Source of the DNA: Bacillota bacterium
GTDB taxonomy: Bacteria; Bacillota; Clostridia; Oscillospirales; Acutalibacteraceae
NCBI GenBank assembly: GCA_023401495.1
Contig: JAEXDU010000211.1
Span: forward strand, 1 to 16,933
Direction of reading: 5' to 3'
DNA length: 16,933 nt
Below, piece after piece: positions 1 through 6,653 of this stretch. A program made the position numbers and the translations under genes. The notes below the pieces were generated by a model. That model had not been told where the DNA came from and searched no databases. It saw only the letters and a program-made list of their open reading frames with translations. Every line of letters starts with the position of its first letter. Positions within the stretch are counted from its first letter, which is position 1.

Positions 1-1106
1 ACACCGTGCTGATCCACGGCCTGGTGCGCGACGCGCAAGGACGCAAAATGTCCAAGTCGCTCGGCAACGGCATCGATCCGCTGGAGGTCATCGCGGACTT
101 CGGTGCGGACGCGCTGCGCTTTACGCTCGCGACCGGCAACAGCCCGGGCAACGACCTGCGCTTTTCAGACGACAAGGTCGGCGCCAGCCGCAACTTTGCG
201 AATAAAATCTGGAATGCGGCCCGCTTTATCCGCATGAATATTGAAGGCCATGAGGTGGAAAACCGCCTGCCGGAGCACCTGACGCAGGCCGACCGCTGGA
301 TCATCGGCACCTTCCACGAGGTGGCAAAAGAGATCACCGAGAATCTTGAGAAATTCGAGCTCGGCATCGCCGTGCAGAAGCTCTATGATTTCCTGTGGGA
401 TGACTTTTGCGACTGGTATATCGAGATCGCCAAAATCCGTATGCAGGGCGAGGACGGGCAGACCGCGCAGAGCGCCCGCCAGGTGCTGGTGTGGGTCATG
501 TCCAATACCTTGAAGCTCCTGCATCCGTTCATGCCCTTCATTACGGAAGAAATCTGGCAGTCGCTGCCGCATGAGGGCGATTCCATCATGGTCTCCAAAT
601 GGCCGGAATACGACGCGGCGCTCAGCTTTGAGCAGGACCGTGTGGAAATGCGCCGCGTGATGGATGCCATCCGTGCCGTGCGCAACCGCCGTGCCGAAAT
701 GAACGTGCCGCCGTCGCGCAAGGCGCATCTTTCCGTTGCCGTAACCGGTACAGCCGCAGATACGTTCCGCGCGAATGTCGACGTGATCTCCCGCCTTGCA
801 TACGCAAGCCAGGTGGAGATCGCGGATTTCTGGAACCTGCCGGACGCCGTGACGATCGTTGCCGACGCCGCGACGCTGTATATCCCCACCGATGAGCTGG
901 TGGATAAGAAGGCCGAGCTGGCCCGGCTCGAAAAAGAGTTGGAATCCATCCAAAAGCAGTTGGATTCCGCCGAGGCGAAGCTCAAAAACGAAACCTTCCT
1001 CTCCAAAGCGCCCGACAATGTGGTGGATGGTGTGCGGAAAAACGCGGAGAAGCTGGCGGAAAAAGCCGCCGGTATCCGTTTGGCGATTCAAAATCTCAGC
1101 AAATAA
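1..1106 (+). CDS. valS: Valyl-tRNA synthetase, C-terminal part (5' end outside window)
   Basis: This cytoplasmic class I aminoacyl-tRNA synthetase charges tRNA-Val with valine. The reading frame is open from base 3, so only the last ~367 residues are present, out of roughly 880 usual for the family. The KMSKS signature of the catalytic Rossmann domain is at 45-59, followed by the DALRFTLA stretch typical of ValS/IleS. Next comes the helical anticodon-binding domain (from about base 290, with FLWDDFCDWYIEIAK). The protein ends in a charged coiled coil (from about base 890, rich in ELARLEKELE-type heptads), which is the tRNA-binding C-terminal arm of ValS and separates it from IleS and LeuS. 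The TAA stop is at 1104-1106. A hairpin follows, and folC is the next gene, the same valS-folC order as in Bacillus. Nothing in the visible part looks broken. Confidence 0.97.
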   Translation, partial: TVLIHGLVRDAQGRKMSKSLGNGIDPLEVIADFGADALRFTLATGNSPGNDLRFSDDKVGASRNFANKIWNAARFIRMNIEGHEVENRLPEHLTQADRWIIGTFHEVAKEITENLEKFELGIAVQKLYDFLWDDFCDWYIEIAKIRMQGEDGQTAQSARQVLVWVMSNTLKLLHPFMPFITEEIWQSLPHEGDSIMVSKWPEYDAALSFEQDRVEMRRVMDAIRAVRNRRAEMNVPPSRKAHLSVAVTGTAADTFRANVDVISRLAYASQVEIADFWNLPDAVTIVADAATLYIPTDELVDKKAELARLEKELESIQKQLDSAEAKLKNETFLSKAPDNVVDGVRKNAEKLAEKAAGIRLAIQNLSK

Positions 1107-1128
1107 TAAGTAATTCGGTTCATCCGAA

Positions 1129-1164
1129 CGTCGCCGCCATTTTCGGCGGCTGACGACTTTTATT
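1129..1164 (+). terminator. Probable intrinsic terminator after valS
   Basis: CGTCGCCGCC (1129-1138) pairs with GGCGGC-T-GACG (1145-1155) around a six-base loop, giving a ten-pair GC-rich stem with a single bulged T at 1151. It is followed by ACTTTTATT. The T-tract is short and interrupted, so termination may be partial. The rest of the 1107-1358 gap shows no convincing gene. Confidence 0.65.
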
Positions 1165-1358
1165 CAGGCCTCGTTTGAAAAATGAAGGGACTTCTCTGTT
1201 TCGGCTGAAATTGCACTGCCCGGCATCAAAAATGCTCGGAATGCGGAACGTATTCCTGCGCTGCTTCCTTGTTTGGCACAGTTTTATCTCGAAAACCCGT
1301 TGTTCTTTGTTGATCTGGCAAGGCCCCGAAACGGATGGCCGGAAAAGGGGATGCGATC

Positions 1359-2660
1359 ATGACATATCAAGAAGCGCTGGAACAAATCTCTTCTCAGGCA
1401 AAGTTTGGCATTAAGCCGGGTCTCGAACGCATTATAAAGCTGCTCGACAAGATGGGCAATCCGCAGGATCGGCTGAAGTTTGTACATGTGGCCGGCACCA
1501 ACGGCAAGGGCTCCACCTGCGCGCTGCTTTCTTCCGTGCTGACTGCGGCGGGCTATAAAACGGGTCTGTATATTTCCCCCTATATTCTGGAATTCCGTGA
1601 GCGCATGCAGATCTGTGGGCAGATGATCCCGAAGGAGGAGCTGGCCGCGCTGACCGAAGAGCTGCTGCCGCTCATTCAGGAGATGGAGCAGGACGGCGAC
1701 GCCCTCACGGAATTTGAGTTCATCACCGCTCTGGCGATGGAGTGGTTCGCCCGCAGCAAATGCGATGTGGTAGTGCTGGAGGTCGGCCTCGGCGGCCGCT
1801 TTGACGCGACCAATATCATCAAAACCCCGCTCGTGTCGGTCATCATGTCCATCTCGCTCGACCACACCGGAATCCTCGGCGATACAGTGGAGAAAATCGC
1901 GTTTGAAAAGGCCGGCATCATCAAAGAGGGCGGCGATACCGTCGTGTTTTCGCGGCAGGACTACGGCGCCATGCAGGTGATGCGCGAGGCGGCGCGGCAG
2001 CGGAACAACAGCTTCTGTATTGCGGAGCCGGAAGAGATGGAGCAGGTGGAAAGCGATCTGCTCGGCACCCGCTTTGTCTATCGCGGCACCCCGATGCACA
2101 TGCCGCTGATCGGCGAGCATCAGGTGCTCAATGCTGCCACCGTTCTGGCCGCGCTGGACGTTCTGCGCAGAAAGGGCTTCAAGCTTCCTCTGCAGGCGGT
2201 AGCCGAGGGCTTTGCGCGGGTATCCTTCCCGGCGCGTCTGGAGCTGCTCTCCAAAGATCCGACCTTCCTGCTGGACGGCGCGCATAACCCGAACGGGGTG
2301 CAGGCGCTGGCGGCGGCCTTGCGGCAGTATCTTTCCGGCAAGAGGATCACGGCCATTATGGGCATGCTCGCCGATAAAGACAGTCATGCCTCGATCGGCT
2401 ATCTGAACGGCCTGCTCGATCAGGTCTACACTCTCACGCCTGATAATCCCCGCGCCATGCAGGCAGAGGATTTTGCCGCTCTCTGGCGGGAAATGGGAGT
2501 TTCGGCCAAGGCGGCCCAGTCACCCCGGCAGGCGGTGGAATTGGCCCTTGCCCACGCGGGGAGCGACGGCGCGATCATCGTGTGCGGCTCGCTGTACCTT
2601 GCGGCCGAGATTCGCCCGATTGCCATCGAAATTTTAAAAGGAATGACTCCATCCGCATAA
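1359..2660 (+). CDS. folC: Bifunctional folylpolyglutamate synthase/dihydrofolate synthase
   Basis: FolC adds L-glutamate to dihydropteroate and/or extends the polyglutamate tail of reduced folates, using ATP, in the cytoplasm. The predicted protein has 433 residues, normal for the family. The Mur-ligase-type P-loop GTNGKGS is at residues 46-52. It is followed by the folate-site segment SPYILEFRERM (where SPH or SPY is usual), the VGLGGRFDATN stretch, and the C-terminal-domain motif DGAHNPNG at residues 306-313. I chose the ATG at 1359 because AAAAGGGG lies 8-9 bases upstream and MTYQEALEQI matches family N-termini. An in-frame ATG at 1335 would add eight residues but has no good ribosome binding site. 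The gene is closed by a strong terminator, so it seems to be transcribed apart from the spoIIA operon. Confidence 0.95.
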   Translation: MTYQEALEQISSQAKFGIKPGLERIIKLLDKMGNPQDRLKFVHVAGTNGKGSTCALLSSVLTAAGYKTGLYISPYILEFRERMQICGQMIPKEELAALTEELLPLIQEMEQDGDALTEFEFITALAMEWFARSKCDVVVLEVGLGGRFDATNIIKTPLVSVIMSISLDHTGILGDTVEKIAFEKAGIIKEGGDTVVFSRQDYGAMQVMREAARQRNNSFCIAEPEEMEQVESDLLGTRFVYRGTPMHMPLIGEHQVLNAATVLAALDVLRRKGFKLPLQAVAEGFARVSFPARLELLSKDPTFLLDGAHNPNGVQALAAALRQYLSGKRITAIMGMLADKDSHASIGYLNGLLDQVYTLTPDNPRAMQAEDFAALWREMGVSAKAAQSPRQAVELALAHAGSDGAIIVCGSLYLAAEIRPIAIEILKGMTPSA

Positions 2661-2680
2661 TTCGAGTAAAATTTTACCAG

Positions 2681-2716
2681 AAAACCTCTATCCTAATGGG
2701 TAGAGGTTTTTTTTAT
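2681..2716 (+). terminator. Strong intrinsic terminator after folC
   Basis: AAAACCTCTA (2681-2690) pairs perfectly with TAGAGGTTTT (2701-2710). TCC and GGG can extend the stem inward, leaving a TAAT loop. An uninterrupted run of T (2707-2714) completes the signal. It separates folC from the sporulation operon. Confidence 0.92.
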
Positions 2717-2768
2717 TTCCCGCAGCGTTTTTCCGGGAGTGGGACAAGCTGTTTCCCGATGGATTTTT

Positions 2769-2816
2769 TGGAATTTGCTCCGATTTTGTCGAATTTTTTG
2801 CAAAGGCATGTATAAT
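2769..2816 (+). promoter_or_regulatory. spoIIA promoter region: Spo0A box with overlapping sigma-H-like and sigma-A-like elements
   Basis: TGTCGAA at 2787-2793 matches the Spo0A box consensus TGNCGAA exactly. A perfect -10 hexamer TATAAT lies at 2811-2816, with the 0A box where its -35 would be; this arrangement is known from Spo0A-activated sigma-A promoters such as B. subtilis spoIIG. A sigma-H-type pair also fits: GGAATT at 2770-2775 and GAAT at 2791-2794, with the 12-base gap that sigma-H promoters use. In B. subtilis, spoIIA is transcribed by sigma-H and activated by phosphorylated Spo0A, so either reading agrees with the downstream genes. Which sigma factor is used cannot be decided from sequence. 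Confidence 0.7.
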
Positions 2817-2879
2817 CGGAAATTTCTGGAAAAAATAAAGGAAGAAAACAGATGCGGGTAAAATCCGGGAGGAAGAACA

Positions 2880-3218
2880 ATGAATGATGTCAGGCTGATT
2901 TTAAAGGAAGGCACGCTGACGGCTCTGCTCAGCGGCGAAATCGACCATCATAACGCCCGGGGGATTCGTGAGGCCATCGACGAAACGGCCGGGAAAACGA
3001 AGCCCAAAGAGCTGATTCTGGATTTTTCCAGGGTACAGTTTATGGACAGCTCGGGCGTGGGGCTGATCATGGGCCGTTATCGGCTGATGCAGGTGCTGGG
3101 GGGTTCCGTCACCATTGCGAATCTGCCGCCGAAGGTGGAAAAAGTGGTTTCCATGGCAGGGCTGGACAAGCTGGTGAAATTTGAAAAAGGAGTGGTATAC
3201 CGTGAAACCGATGAATGA
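2880..3218 (+). CDS. spoIIAA: Anti-sigma F factor antagonist SpoIIAA
   Basis: This small STAS-domain protein frees sigma F in the forespore by binding the anti-sigma factor SpoIIAB. It is inactivated when SpoIIAB phosphorylates it and reactivated by the SpoIIE phosphatase. The product has 112 residues, against 117 in B. subtilis. The early segment LSGEIDHHNA and the core FMDSSGVGLIMGRY are characteristic. The DSSG motif is at residues 56-59, and Ser57 corresponds to the B. subtilis phosphorylation site Ser58. The ATG at 2880 follows a good ribosome binding site, GGGAGGAAG, about six bases upstream. It is the first gene of a three-gene operon, and its end overlaps spoIIAB by 17 bases, which suggests translational coupling. 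Confidence 0.95.
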   Translation: MNDVRLILKEGTLTALLSGEIDHHNARGIREAIDETAGKTKPKELILDFSRVQFMDSSGVGLIMGRYRLMQVLGGSVTIANLPPKVEKVVSMAGLDKLVKFEKGVVYRETDE

Positions 3219-3645
3219 AATGAACGTGTCTTTTCTCAGCTGTTCCGCAAACGAGAGCTTTGCGCGGGCGGTCGTGTCGGCGTTTGTAGCGCAGATGGAC
3301 CCGACCATCGACGAGATTTCCGATATTAAAACAGCCGTGTCGGAGGCGGTGACAAACTGCATTGTCCATGCGTACCGCGATACGCTGGGCATGATTTACA
3401 TAACCGCCAGGCTGTATGAGGACGGCGGGGTGCAAATCCGTATCCGCGACAAGGGCTGCGGCATCGAGGATGTGCAGAAGGCCAGAGAGCCGCTGTTTAC
3501 CACCGGCGGGGAAGAGCGTGCCGGACTGGGCTTTGCGGTGATGGAAAGCTTTATGGACGACGTAGGAGTTACCTCCCGCGTCCAGAAGGGCACCACCGTC
3601 ACACTCAAGAAGAAGCTGGCCCGCAGGCGGGCTTGTAATGATTGA
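3202..3645 (+). CDS. spoIIAB: Anti-sigma F factor / serine kinase SpoIIAB
   Basis: SpoIIAB is a GHKL-family protein that binds sigma F and keeps it inactive before septation and in the mother cell, and that phosphorylates SpoIIAA. The ATP-binding N-box SEAVTNCIVHAY includes Glu48 and Asn52. The G1 motif DKGCGI is near residue 83, and a glycine-rich lid with G2 (EERAGLGFAVM) follows. I chose GTG at 3202 because AAAGGAG (ending at 3191) lies ten bases upstream and the resulting 147 residues match the B. subtilis length of 146. ATG at 3211 is a possible alternative and would give 144 residues. The frame opens inside spoIIAA and ends by overlapping the sigF start by eight bases, so all three proteins are probably made in fixed proportions. 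Confidence 0.94.
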   Translation: MKPMNEMNVSFLSCSANESFARAVVSAFVAQMDPTIDEISDIKTAVSEAVTNCIVHAYRDTLGMIYITARLYEDGGVQIRIRDKGCGIEDVQKAREPLFTTGGEERAGLGFAVMESFMDDVGVTSRVQKGTTVTLKKKLARRRACND

Positions 3646-4294
3646 CCGGGACCGCATGATCAGCGAGAACATCGGTCTGGTGCACGCGTGTGCCAAACGC
3701 TTTAAGGCGCGCGGCGTGGAGTATGAAGATCTGTTCCAGGCGGGATGTATGGGGCTGGTCAAGGCGGTCGATCATTTTGAGGAGGAGCGCGGGCTGCGCT
3801 TTTCCACCTACGCGGTGCCGGTCATCCTCGGTGAAATGCGCCGTCTGTTTCGGGACGGCGGCAGCATCAAGGTGGGGCGTTCCCTCAAGGAGCTTTCGCT
3901 GAAAGCGACGAGAGCCACGGCGGAGTTTAACAGAATCCACGGCAGAACCCCCACCATCGGGGAGCTTGCGGCGGAGCTCGGGGTAGAAATCACCGAAGCG
4001 GCGCAGGCGGTGAATGCCGGTCAGCAGCCTCTTTCGCTCACTGCGGCGGAGGATGAGGGCGGCGGGCAGATCGATGTGCCGGTGGAGGCGCCCGATGAGC
4101 GGATTTCGGAGCTGCTGTCTTTGCAGCAGGTGGTCGGTGAGCTGGAGCCGAGGGATCGCAGTATTATTGTATACCGGTACTTTAAAAGTCAGACACAGGC
4201 GCAAACAGCACAGGCCCTGGGGATGACCCAGGTGCAGGTTTCCCGCAGGGAAAAGGTGATTCTGCGGGGTCTGCGGGAAAAGCTTTTAGAATAA
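3638..4294 (+). CDS. sigF: RNA polymerase sigma factor sigma F (forespore-specific)
   Basis: Sigma F is the first compartment-specific sporulation sigma factor and starts transcription in the forespore. Region 2 covers about residues 10-75 and includes YEDLFQAGCMGLVKAVDHF and RFSTYAVPVILGEMRR. The sigma F/B/G-type region 3 segment VGRSLKELS follows, and the region 4.2 helix-turn-helix is near residues 185-212 (QALGMTQVQVSRREK). The protein has 218 residues, while B. subtilis sigma F has 255; most of the difference is at the N-terminus, where about 33 residues before region 2.1 are absent. No earlier start exists in frame, because a TAG lies at 3563 and no start codon falls between it and 3638. 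The ATG overlaps the spoIIAB stop and has only a weak ribosome binding site, consistent with translational coupling. Confidence 0.93.
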   Translation: MIDRDRMISENIGLVHACAKRFKARGVEYEDLFQAGCMGLVKAVDHFEEERGLRFSTYAVPVILGEMRRLFRDGGSIKVGRSLKELSLKATRATAEFNRIHGRTPTIGELAAELGVEITEAAQAVNAGQQPLSLTAAEDEGGGQIDVPVEAPDERISELLSLQQVVGELEPRDRSIIVYRYFKSQTQAQTAQALGMTQVQVSRREKVILRGLREKLLE

Positions 4295-4313
4295 TTACAG
4301 TTAAATAACAGCG

Positions 4314-4358
4314 AAAAAACACACAGAAGCCAATGATCAGGCTTCTGTGTGTTTTTTT
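4314..4358 (+). terminator. Strong intrinsic terminator after sigF
   Basis: The segment ending ACACACAGAAGCC at 4331 pairs with GGCTTCTGTGTGT (from 4340) around the loop AATGATCA, giving at least 13 continuous pairs. A run of seven T (4352-4358) follows. The A-rich 5' flank makes it potentially bidirectional. It ends the spoIIA operon. Confidence 0.95.
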
Positions 4359-4491
4359 AGTAATAATTCATAATTTTATTATTGGTAAATTATTGAAATA
4401 ATAAAAGGAATTTTTTGCCATTTTACTGAGGAATTACTGGATTTTGCCCGAAATTGCTTGATTTCTTTTGTCAAGAGGCCGAAAAAAAAGA

Positions 4492-4520
4492 TTGCTTTTT
4501 CCGCTTCTATCCAGTATAAT
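4492..4520 (+). promoter_or_regulatory. Sigma-A-type promoter of mraZ and the dcw cluster
   Basis: TTGCTT (4492-4497) and a perfect TATAAT (4515-4520) are separated by exactly 17 bases. Transcription would begin near 4527, immediately before the phased boxes at 4528-4567. The preceding gap (4359-4491) is AT-rich and holds no gene. Confidence 0.82.
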
Positions 4521-4527
4521 TTAAACA

Positions 4528-4567
4528 AAAGTGGTGAAAGGTGGAGGGAAGTAGAGCAAAGTGGTTT
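4528..4567 (+). promoter_or_regulatory. Probable MraZ operator: four direct repeats with 10-bp period
   Basis: Four units in exact 10-base register occupy 4528-4567: AAAGTGGTGA, AAGGTGGAGG, GAAGTAGAGC and AAAGTGGTTT. The core GTGG is kept in three units and is GTAG in the third. MraZ is known to repress its own promoter by binding several GTGG or TGGG-type direct repeats with a ten-base period near the transcription start, as described in E. coli and mollicutes. The location just downstream of the -10 and before the mraZ start fits that role. Binding by this MraZ is inferred. Confidence 0.75.
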
Positions 4568-4592
4568 GCCACTGCTCCCCGGACAGGCTGTT

Positions 4593-5012
4593 ATGTTGAT
4601 TGGAGAATACCAACATAATATTGATCCGAAGGGCCGGGTGATTGTTCCCGCCAAATTCCGTGAGGATTTGGGCGAACGGTTTTACATCACCAAGGGCCTG
4701 GATGGGTGCCTTTTTGTGCTTTCGGGCGTGGAATGGGAACGTCTGCAGGAGAAAATCCGGCAGATGCCGATTTCCAAAGCCAGAGGGCTTCAGCGCTTTT
4801 TCTTTTCCGGCGCGGCTGAGGTTGAGCCGGACAAGCAGGGTCGAGTGCTGATTCCGCAGCAGCTGCGGGATTACGCGCAGATTCAGAAGGATGTAGCAGT
4901 GATCGGCGCTTCAAGCCGTGCGGAAATTTGGGACGCTGCCCGCTGGGCGGAATTCAATTCCGGCCTGACGGAGGAGAGCATCGCGGAAGCGATGGATATC
5001 CTGGAGCTGTAA
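4593..5012 (+). CDS. mraZ: Transcriptional regulator / nucleoid-associated protein MraZ
   Basis: MraZ is a ring-forming DNA-binding protein that represses the mra/dcw promoter. The 139-residue product carries two AbrB/SpoVT-like swapped-hairpin domains with the signatures GEYQHNIDPKGRVIVPAKFRE (residues 4-24) and FFFSGAAEVEPDKQGRVLIP (from about residue 70). The ATG at 4593 matches the conserved family N-terminus (M-x-x-GEYQH). The open frame extends upstream to 4458, but those codons lie across the promoter and operator and do not look like MraZ. The ribosome binding site is weak (GGACAGG, 5-6 bases upstream), so translation may be low or regulated. mraZ heads the cluster, and repeat copy A begins immediately after its stop codon. 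Confidence 0.95.
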   Translation: MLIGEYQHNIDPKGRVIVPAKFREDLGERFYITKGLDGCLFVLSGVEWERLQEKIRQMPISKARGLQRFFFSGAAEVEPDKQGRVLIPQQLRDYAQIQKDVAVIGASSRAEIWDAARWAEFNSGLTEESIAEAMDILEL

Positions 5013-5106
5013 ACCTCACGCTGTGAGCGGCAGCAGAGAGAACTTTGAAACTCGAAGCGGGGGATACCCGCCGCTCTAAGAGGAAAACGTTCCGATTTTC
5101 GTGATA
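5013..5106 (+). repeat. Structured repeat, copy A (leader of rsmH)
   Basis: This is the first of three related copies. It starts with ACCTCACG directly after the mraZ stop. CTCAC-GCT-GTGAG (5014-5027 region) can form a short hairpin. The invariant core TTGAAACTCGAAGCGG is at 5045-5060. AGCGG (5056-5060) can pair with CCGCT (5071-5075). The distal box GATTTTCGTGATA is at 5094-5106, just before the rsmH ribosome binding site. Relative to copies B and C, the 3' arm of the large first hairpin is missing. No known RNA family was recognised. It could be a cis-acting leader RNA or a dispersed palindromic repeat. Confidence 0.75.
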
Positions 5107-5123
5107 AAGGTGGGTGACGGTCT

Positions 5124-6056
5124 GTGAGCTTTGAACACGTCCCGGTGCTGTTTCAGGAAACGATCGATTCCCTGAACATCAAACCGGATGGAATCTATAT
5201 CGACGGCACTGCGGGCGGCGGCGGTCATTCCGAAGCAATCGCAAAGCGTCTTGGCGCTGCGGGAACGCTTTTGGCAATTGATCAGGACCCGGACGCGATC
5301 GAGGCCGTAAAAAAACGCCTGAAGGATTATCCCAATGTGCTGGTGCGGCGGGGCAACTTTTCTCAGATGGATTCGCTGGCCGAAGAGTGCGGGATTACCG
5401 GGGTCGACGGGGTGCTGATGGACATTGGCGTATCCTCCCATCAGCTCGATACGGCGGAGCGTGGTTTCTCCTATCATCAGGATGCGCCGCTCGATATGCG
5501 CATGAGCCAGCAGGGGACAAGCGCAGCCGATCTGGTGAACACGCTGACATGGCAGGAGCTGGCCAGAATCCTGAGCCAGTACGGCGAAGAAAAAAGCGCA
5601 GTCCGCATTGCCAAAGGCATTGTAGCATCCAGAGAAGAAAACCCAATTACCACGACGCTGCAGCTTGCAGAGGTTGTCCGGCAGTCGGTTCCGGCCGCTG
5701 TCCGCAGGGAACCGGGGCATCCGGCCCGCAAAACCTTTCAGGCGCTGCGGATTCAGGTCAACGGTGAGCTTGACCGCCTTTCGGAGGGGCTCAATGCCGC
5801 GTTTGCGCTGTTAAAGCCCGGCGGCCGCCTTGCGGTGATCACCTTCCATTCGCTGGAAGACCGGATCGTGAAAAGAAGAATGGCCGAGTGGTGCCAGGGC
5901 TGCATCTGCCCGCCGGATTTTCCGGTATGTGTGTGCGGCCGAACGCCAAAGGCAGAGCTTCTCTATAAAAGAGGCCTTTCCCCGTCAGAGGAAGAACTGA
6001 AAGAAAATCCGCGCAGCCGCAGCTCCAGACTGAGGGTGTGCACGAAATTAGATTAA
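5124..6056 (+). CDS. rsmH: 16S rRNA (cytosine1402-N4)-methyltransferase RsmH (MraW)
   Basis: RsmH methylates N4 of C1402 in the ribosomal P-site of 16S rRNA using S-adenosylmethionine. The product has 310 residues, normal for the family. The N-terminus HVPVLFQET is typical. The SAM-binding loop DGTAGGGGHSEAI covers residues 27-39, followed by the acidic motif AIDQDPDAI. Later come GVLMDIGVSSHQLD, the RGFS(Y/F) segment, the conserved C-terminal FHSLEDRIVK, and the terminal basic NPRSRSSRLR. The start is GTG at 5124, preceded by AAAGGTGGG about ten bases upstream; the family alignment supports it. It lies 111 bases downstream of mraZ, with repeat copy A filling the gap, and 49 bases before the ftsL-like gene. 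Confidence 0.97.
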   Translation: MSFEHVPVLFQETIDSLNIKPDGIYIDGTAGGGGHSEAIAKRLGAAGTLLAIDQDPDAIEAVKKRLKDYPNVLVRRGNFSQMDSLAEECGITGVDGVLMDIGVSSHQLDTAERGFSYHQDAPLDMRMSQQGTSAADLVNTLTWQELARILSQYGEEKSAVRIAKGIVASREENPITTTLQLAEVVRQSVPAAVRREPGHPARKTFQALRIQVNGELDRLSEGLNAAFALLKPGGRLAVITFHSLEDRIVKRRMAEWCQGCICPPDFPVCVCGRTPKAELLYKRGLSPSEEELKENPRSRSSRLRVCTKLD

Positions 6057-6105
6057 ATTATAATGAAAAAGAATCACGGCAATCAGGAAGGAGTGGCACC
6101 GGTCA

Positions 6106-6594
6106 ATGAGCAAGCAGAACACGGCATACGATTTTTCTTTGTTTGAGCCGCAGCAGAAAGAGCTGCCCAGAAAGCCAAGCAACGTTATCGAGCTTCCTTC
6201 GCAGCAGCTCGAGGAAAATCGACGTCCGAAGCGAAAATCTTTAGGGCTGGTGGCTACTTTCTGTTTTATGGCTTTGATGGTTTCCATCCTGGGTACCCTG
6301 GTGTACGGCCAGGTTCAGCTCACAGAGCTGACGGAGCAGCTGAACTCCGCTACCAAGCAGATGGAAGAGCAGAAAAGCTTACATACGCAGCTGAAAGTGA
6401 AGTCCGATTCCCGCATGACCCTGCAGGCAGCCGAGGTGTACGCCAAGGATCAGCTGGGAATGAGCAAGATTACATACGCTCAGGTGGAGTGCATCAAACT
6501 GTCGCCCGGCGACAAGGGTCAGGTTCTCGATCCAAACGCTGCGGGTAACTGGTGGACTTCTGCGTGGAATTCGCTTCAAAACCTGCTGTCATAA
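6106..6594 (+). CDS. ftsL: FtsL-like cell division protein
   Basis: FtsL is a short bitopic divisome protein that joins DivIB/FtsQ and DivIC/FtsB and helps activate septal synthesis. This 162-residue protein has a long, polar cytoplasmic N-terminus (about 45 residues ending in RRPKRK), one membrane helix (about 46-67), then a coiled coil (about 68-100, QLTELTEQLNSATKQMEEQ). It ends with the AEVYAKDQLGMSKITYAQVECIKL segment, which resembles the conserved FtsL/DivIC C-terminal region. The ribosome binding site AGGAAGGAG lies 12 bases before the ATG. The family is poorly conserved, so the call rests on topology plus position between rsmH and the PBP gene. An intrinsic terminator follows about 60 bases after its stop. 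Confidence 0.85.
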   Translation: MSKQNTAYDFSLFEPQQKELPRKPSNVIELPSQQLEENRRPKRKSLGLVATFCFMALMVSILGTLVYGQVQLTELTEQLNSATKQMEEQKSLHTQLKVKSDSRMTLQAAEVYAKDQLGMSKITYAQVECIKLSPGDKGQVLDPNAAGNWWTSAWNSLQNLLS

Positions 6595-6653
6595 TTATGG
6601 CGGCTCACAAATAAGTATGAATACCGGTACTGTATTGGCCGGGGACGGAAAGC

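Noticed and set aside
165..1091. Long open frame on the - strand opposite valS (and similar ones opposite folC, spoIIAB, the PBP gene, murG and murA)
   Set aside because: These mirror GC-rich coding genes on the other strand, show compositionally odd His/Arg/Gln-rich proteins with no motifs, and lack ribosome binding sites.
1175..1414. 79-residue open frame between valS and folC
   Set aside because: It has no ribosome binding site, no recognisable domain, and overlaps the start of folC in another frame; it looks like chance.
4374..4406. Perfect 10-bp AT-only inverted repeat before mraZ
   Set aside because: In such an AT-rich stretch a palindrome of only A and T is easily expected by chance and no partner function is evident.
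4458..4592. Upstream extension of the mraZ frame
   Set aside because: It crosses the promoter and MraZ boxes, and the added residues do not match the family; the ATG at 4593 gives the conserved N-terminus.
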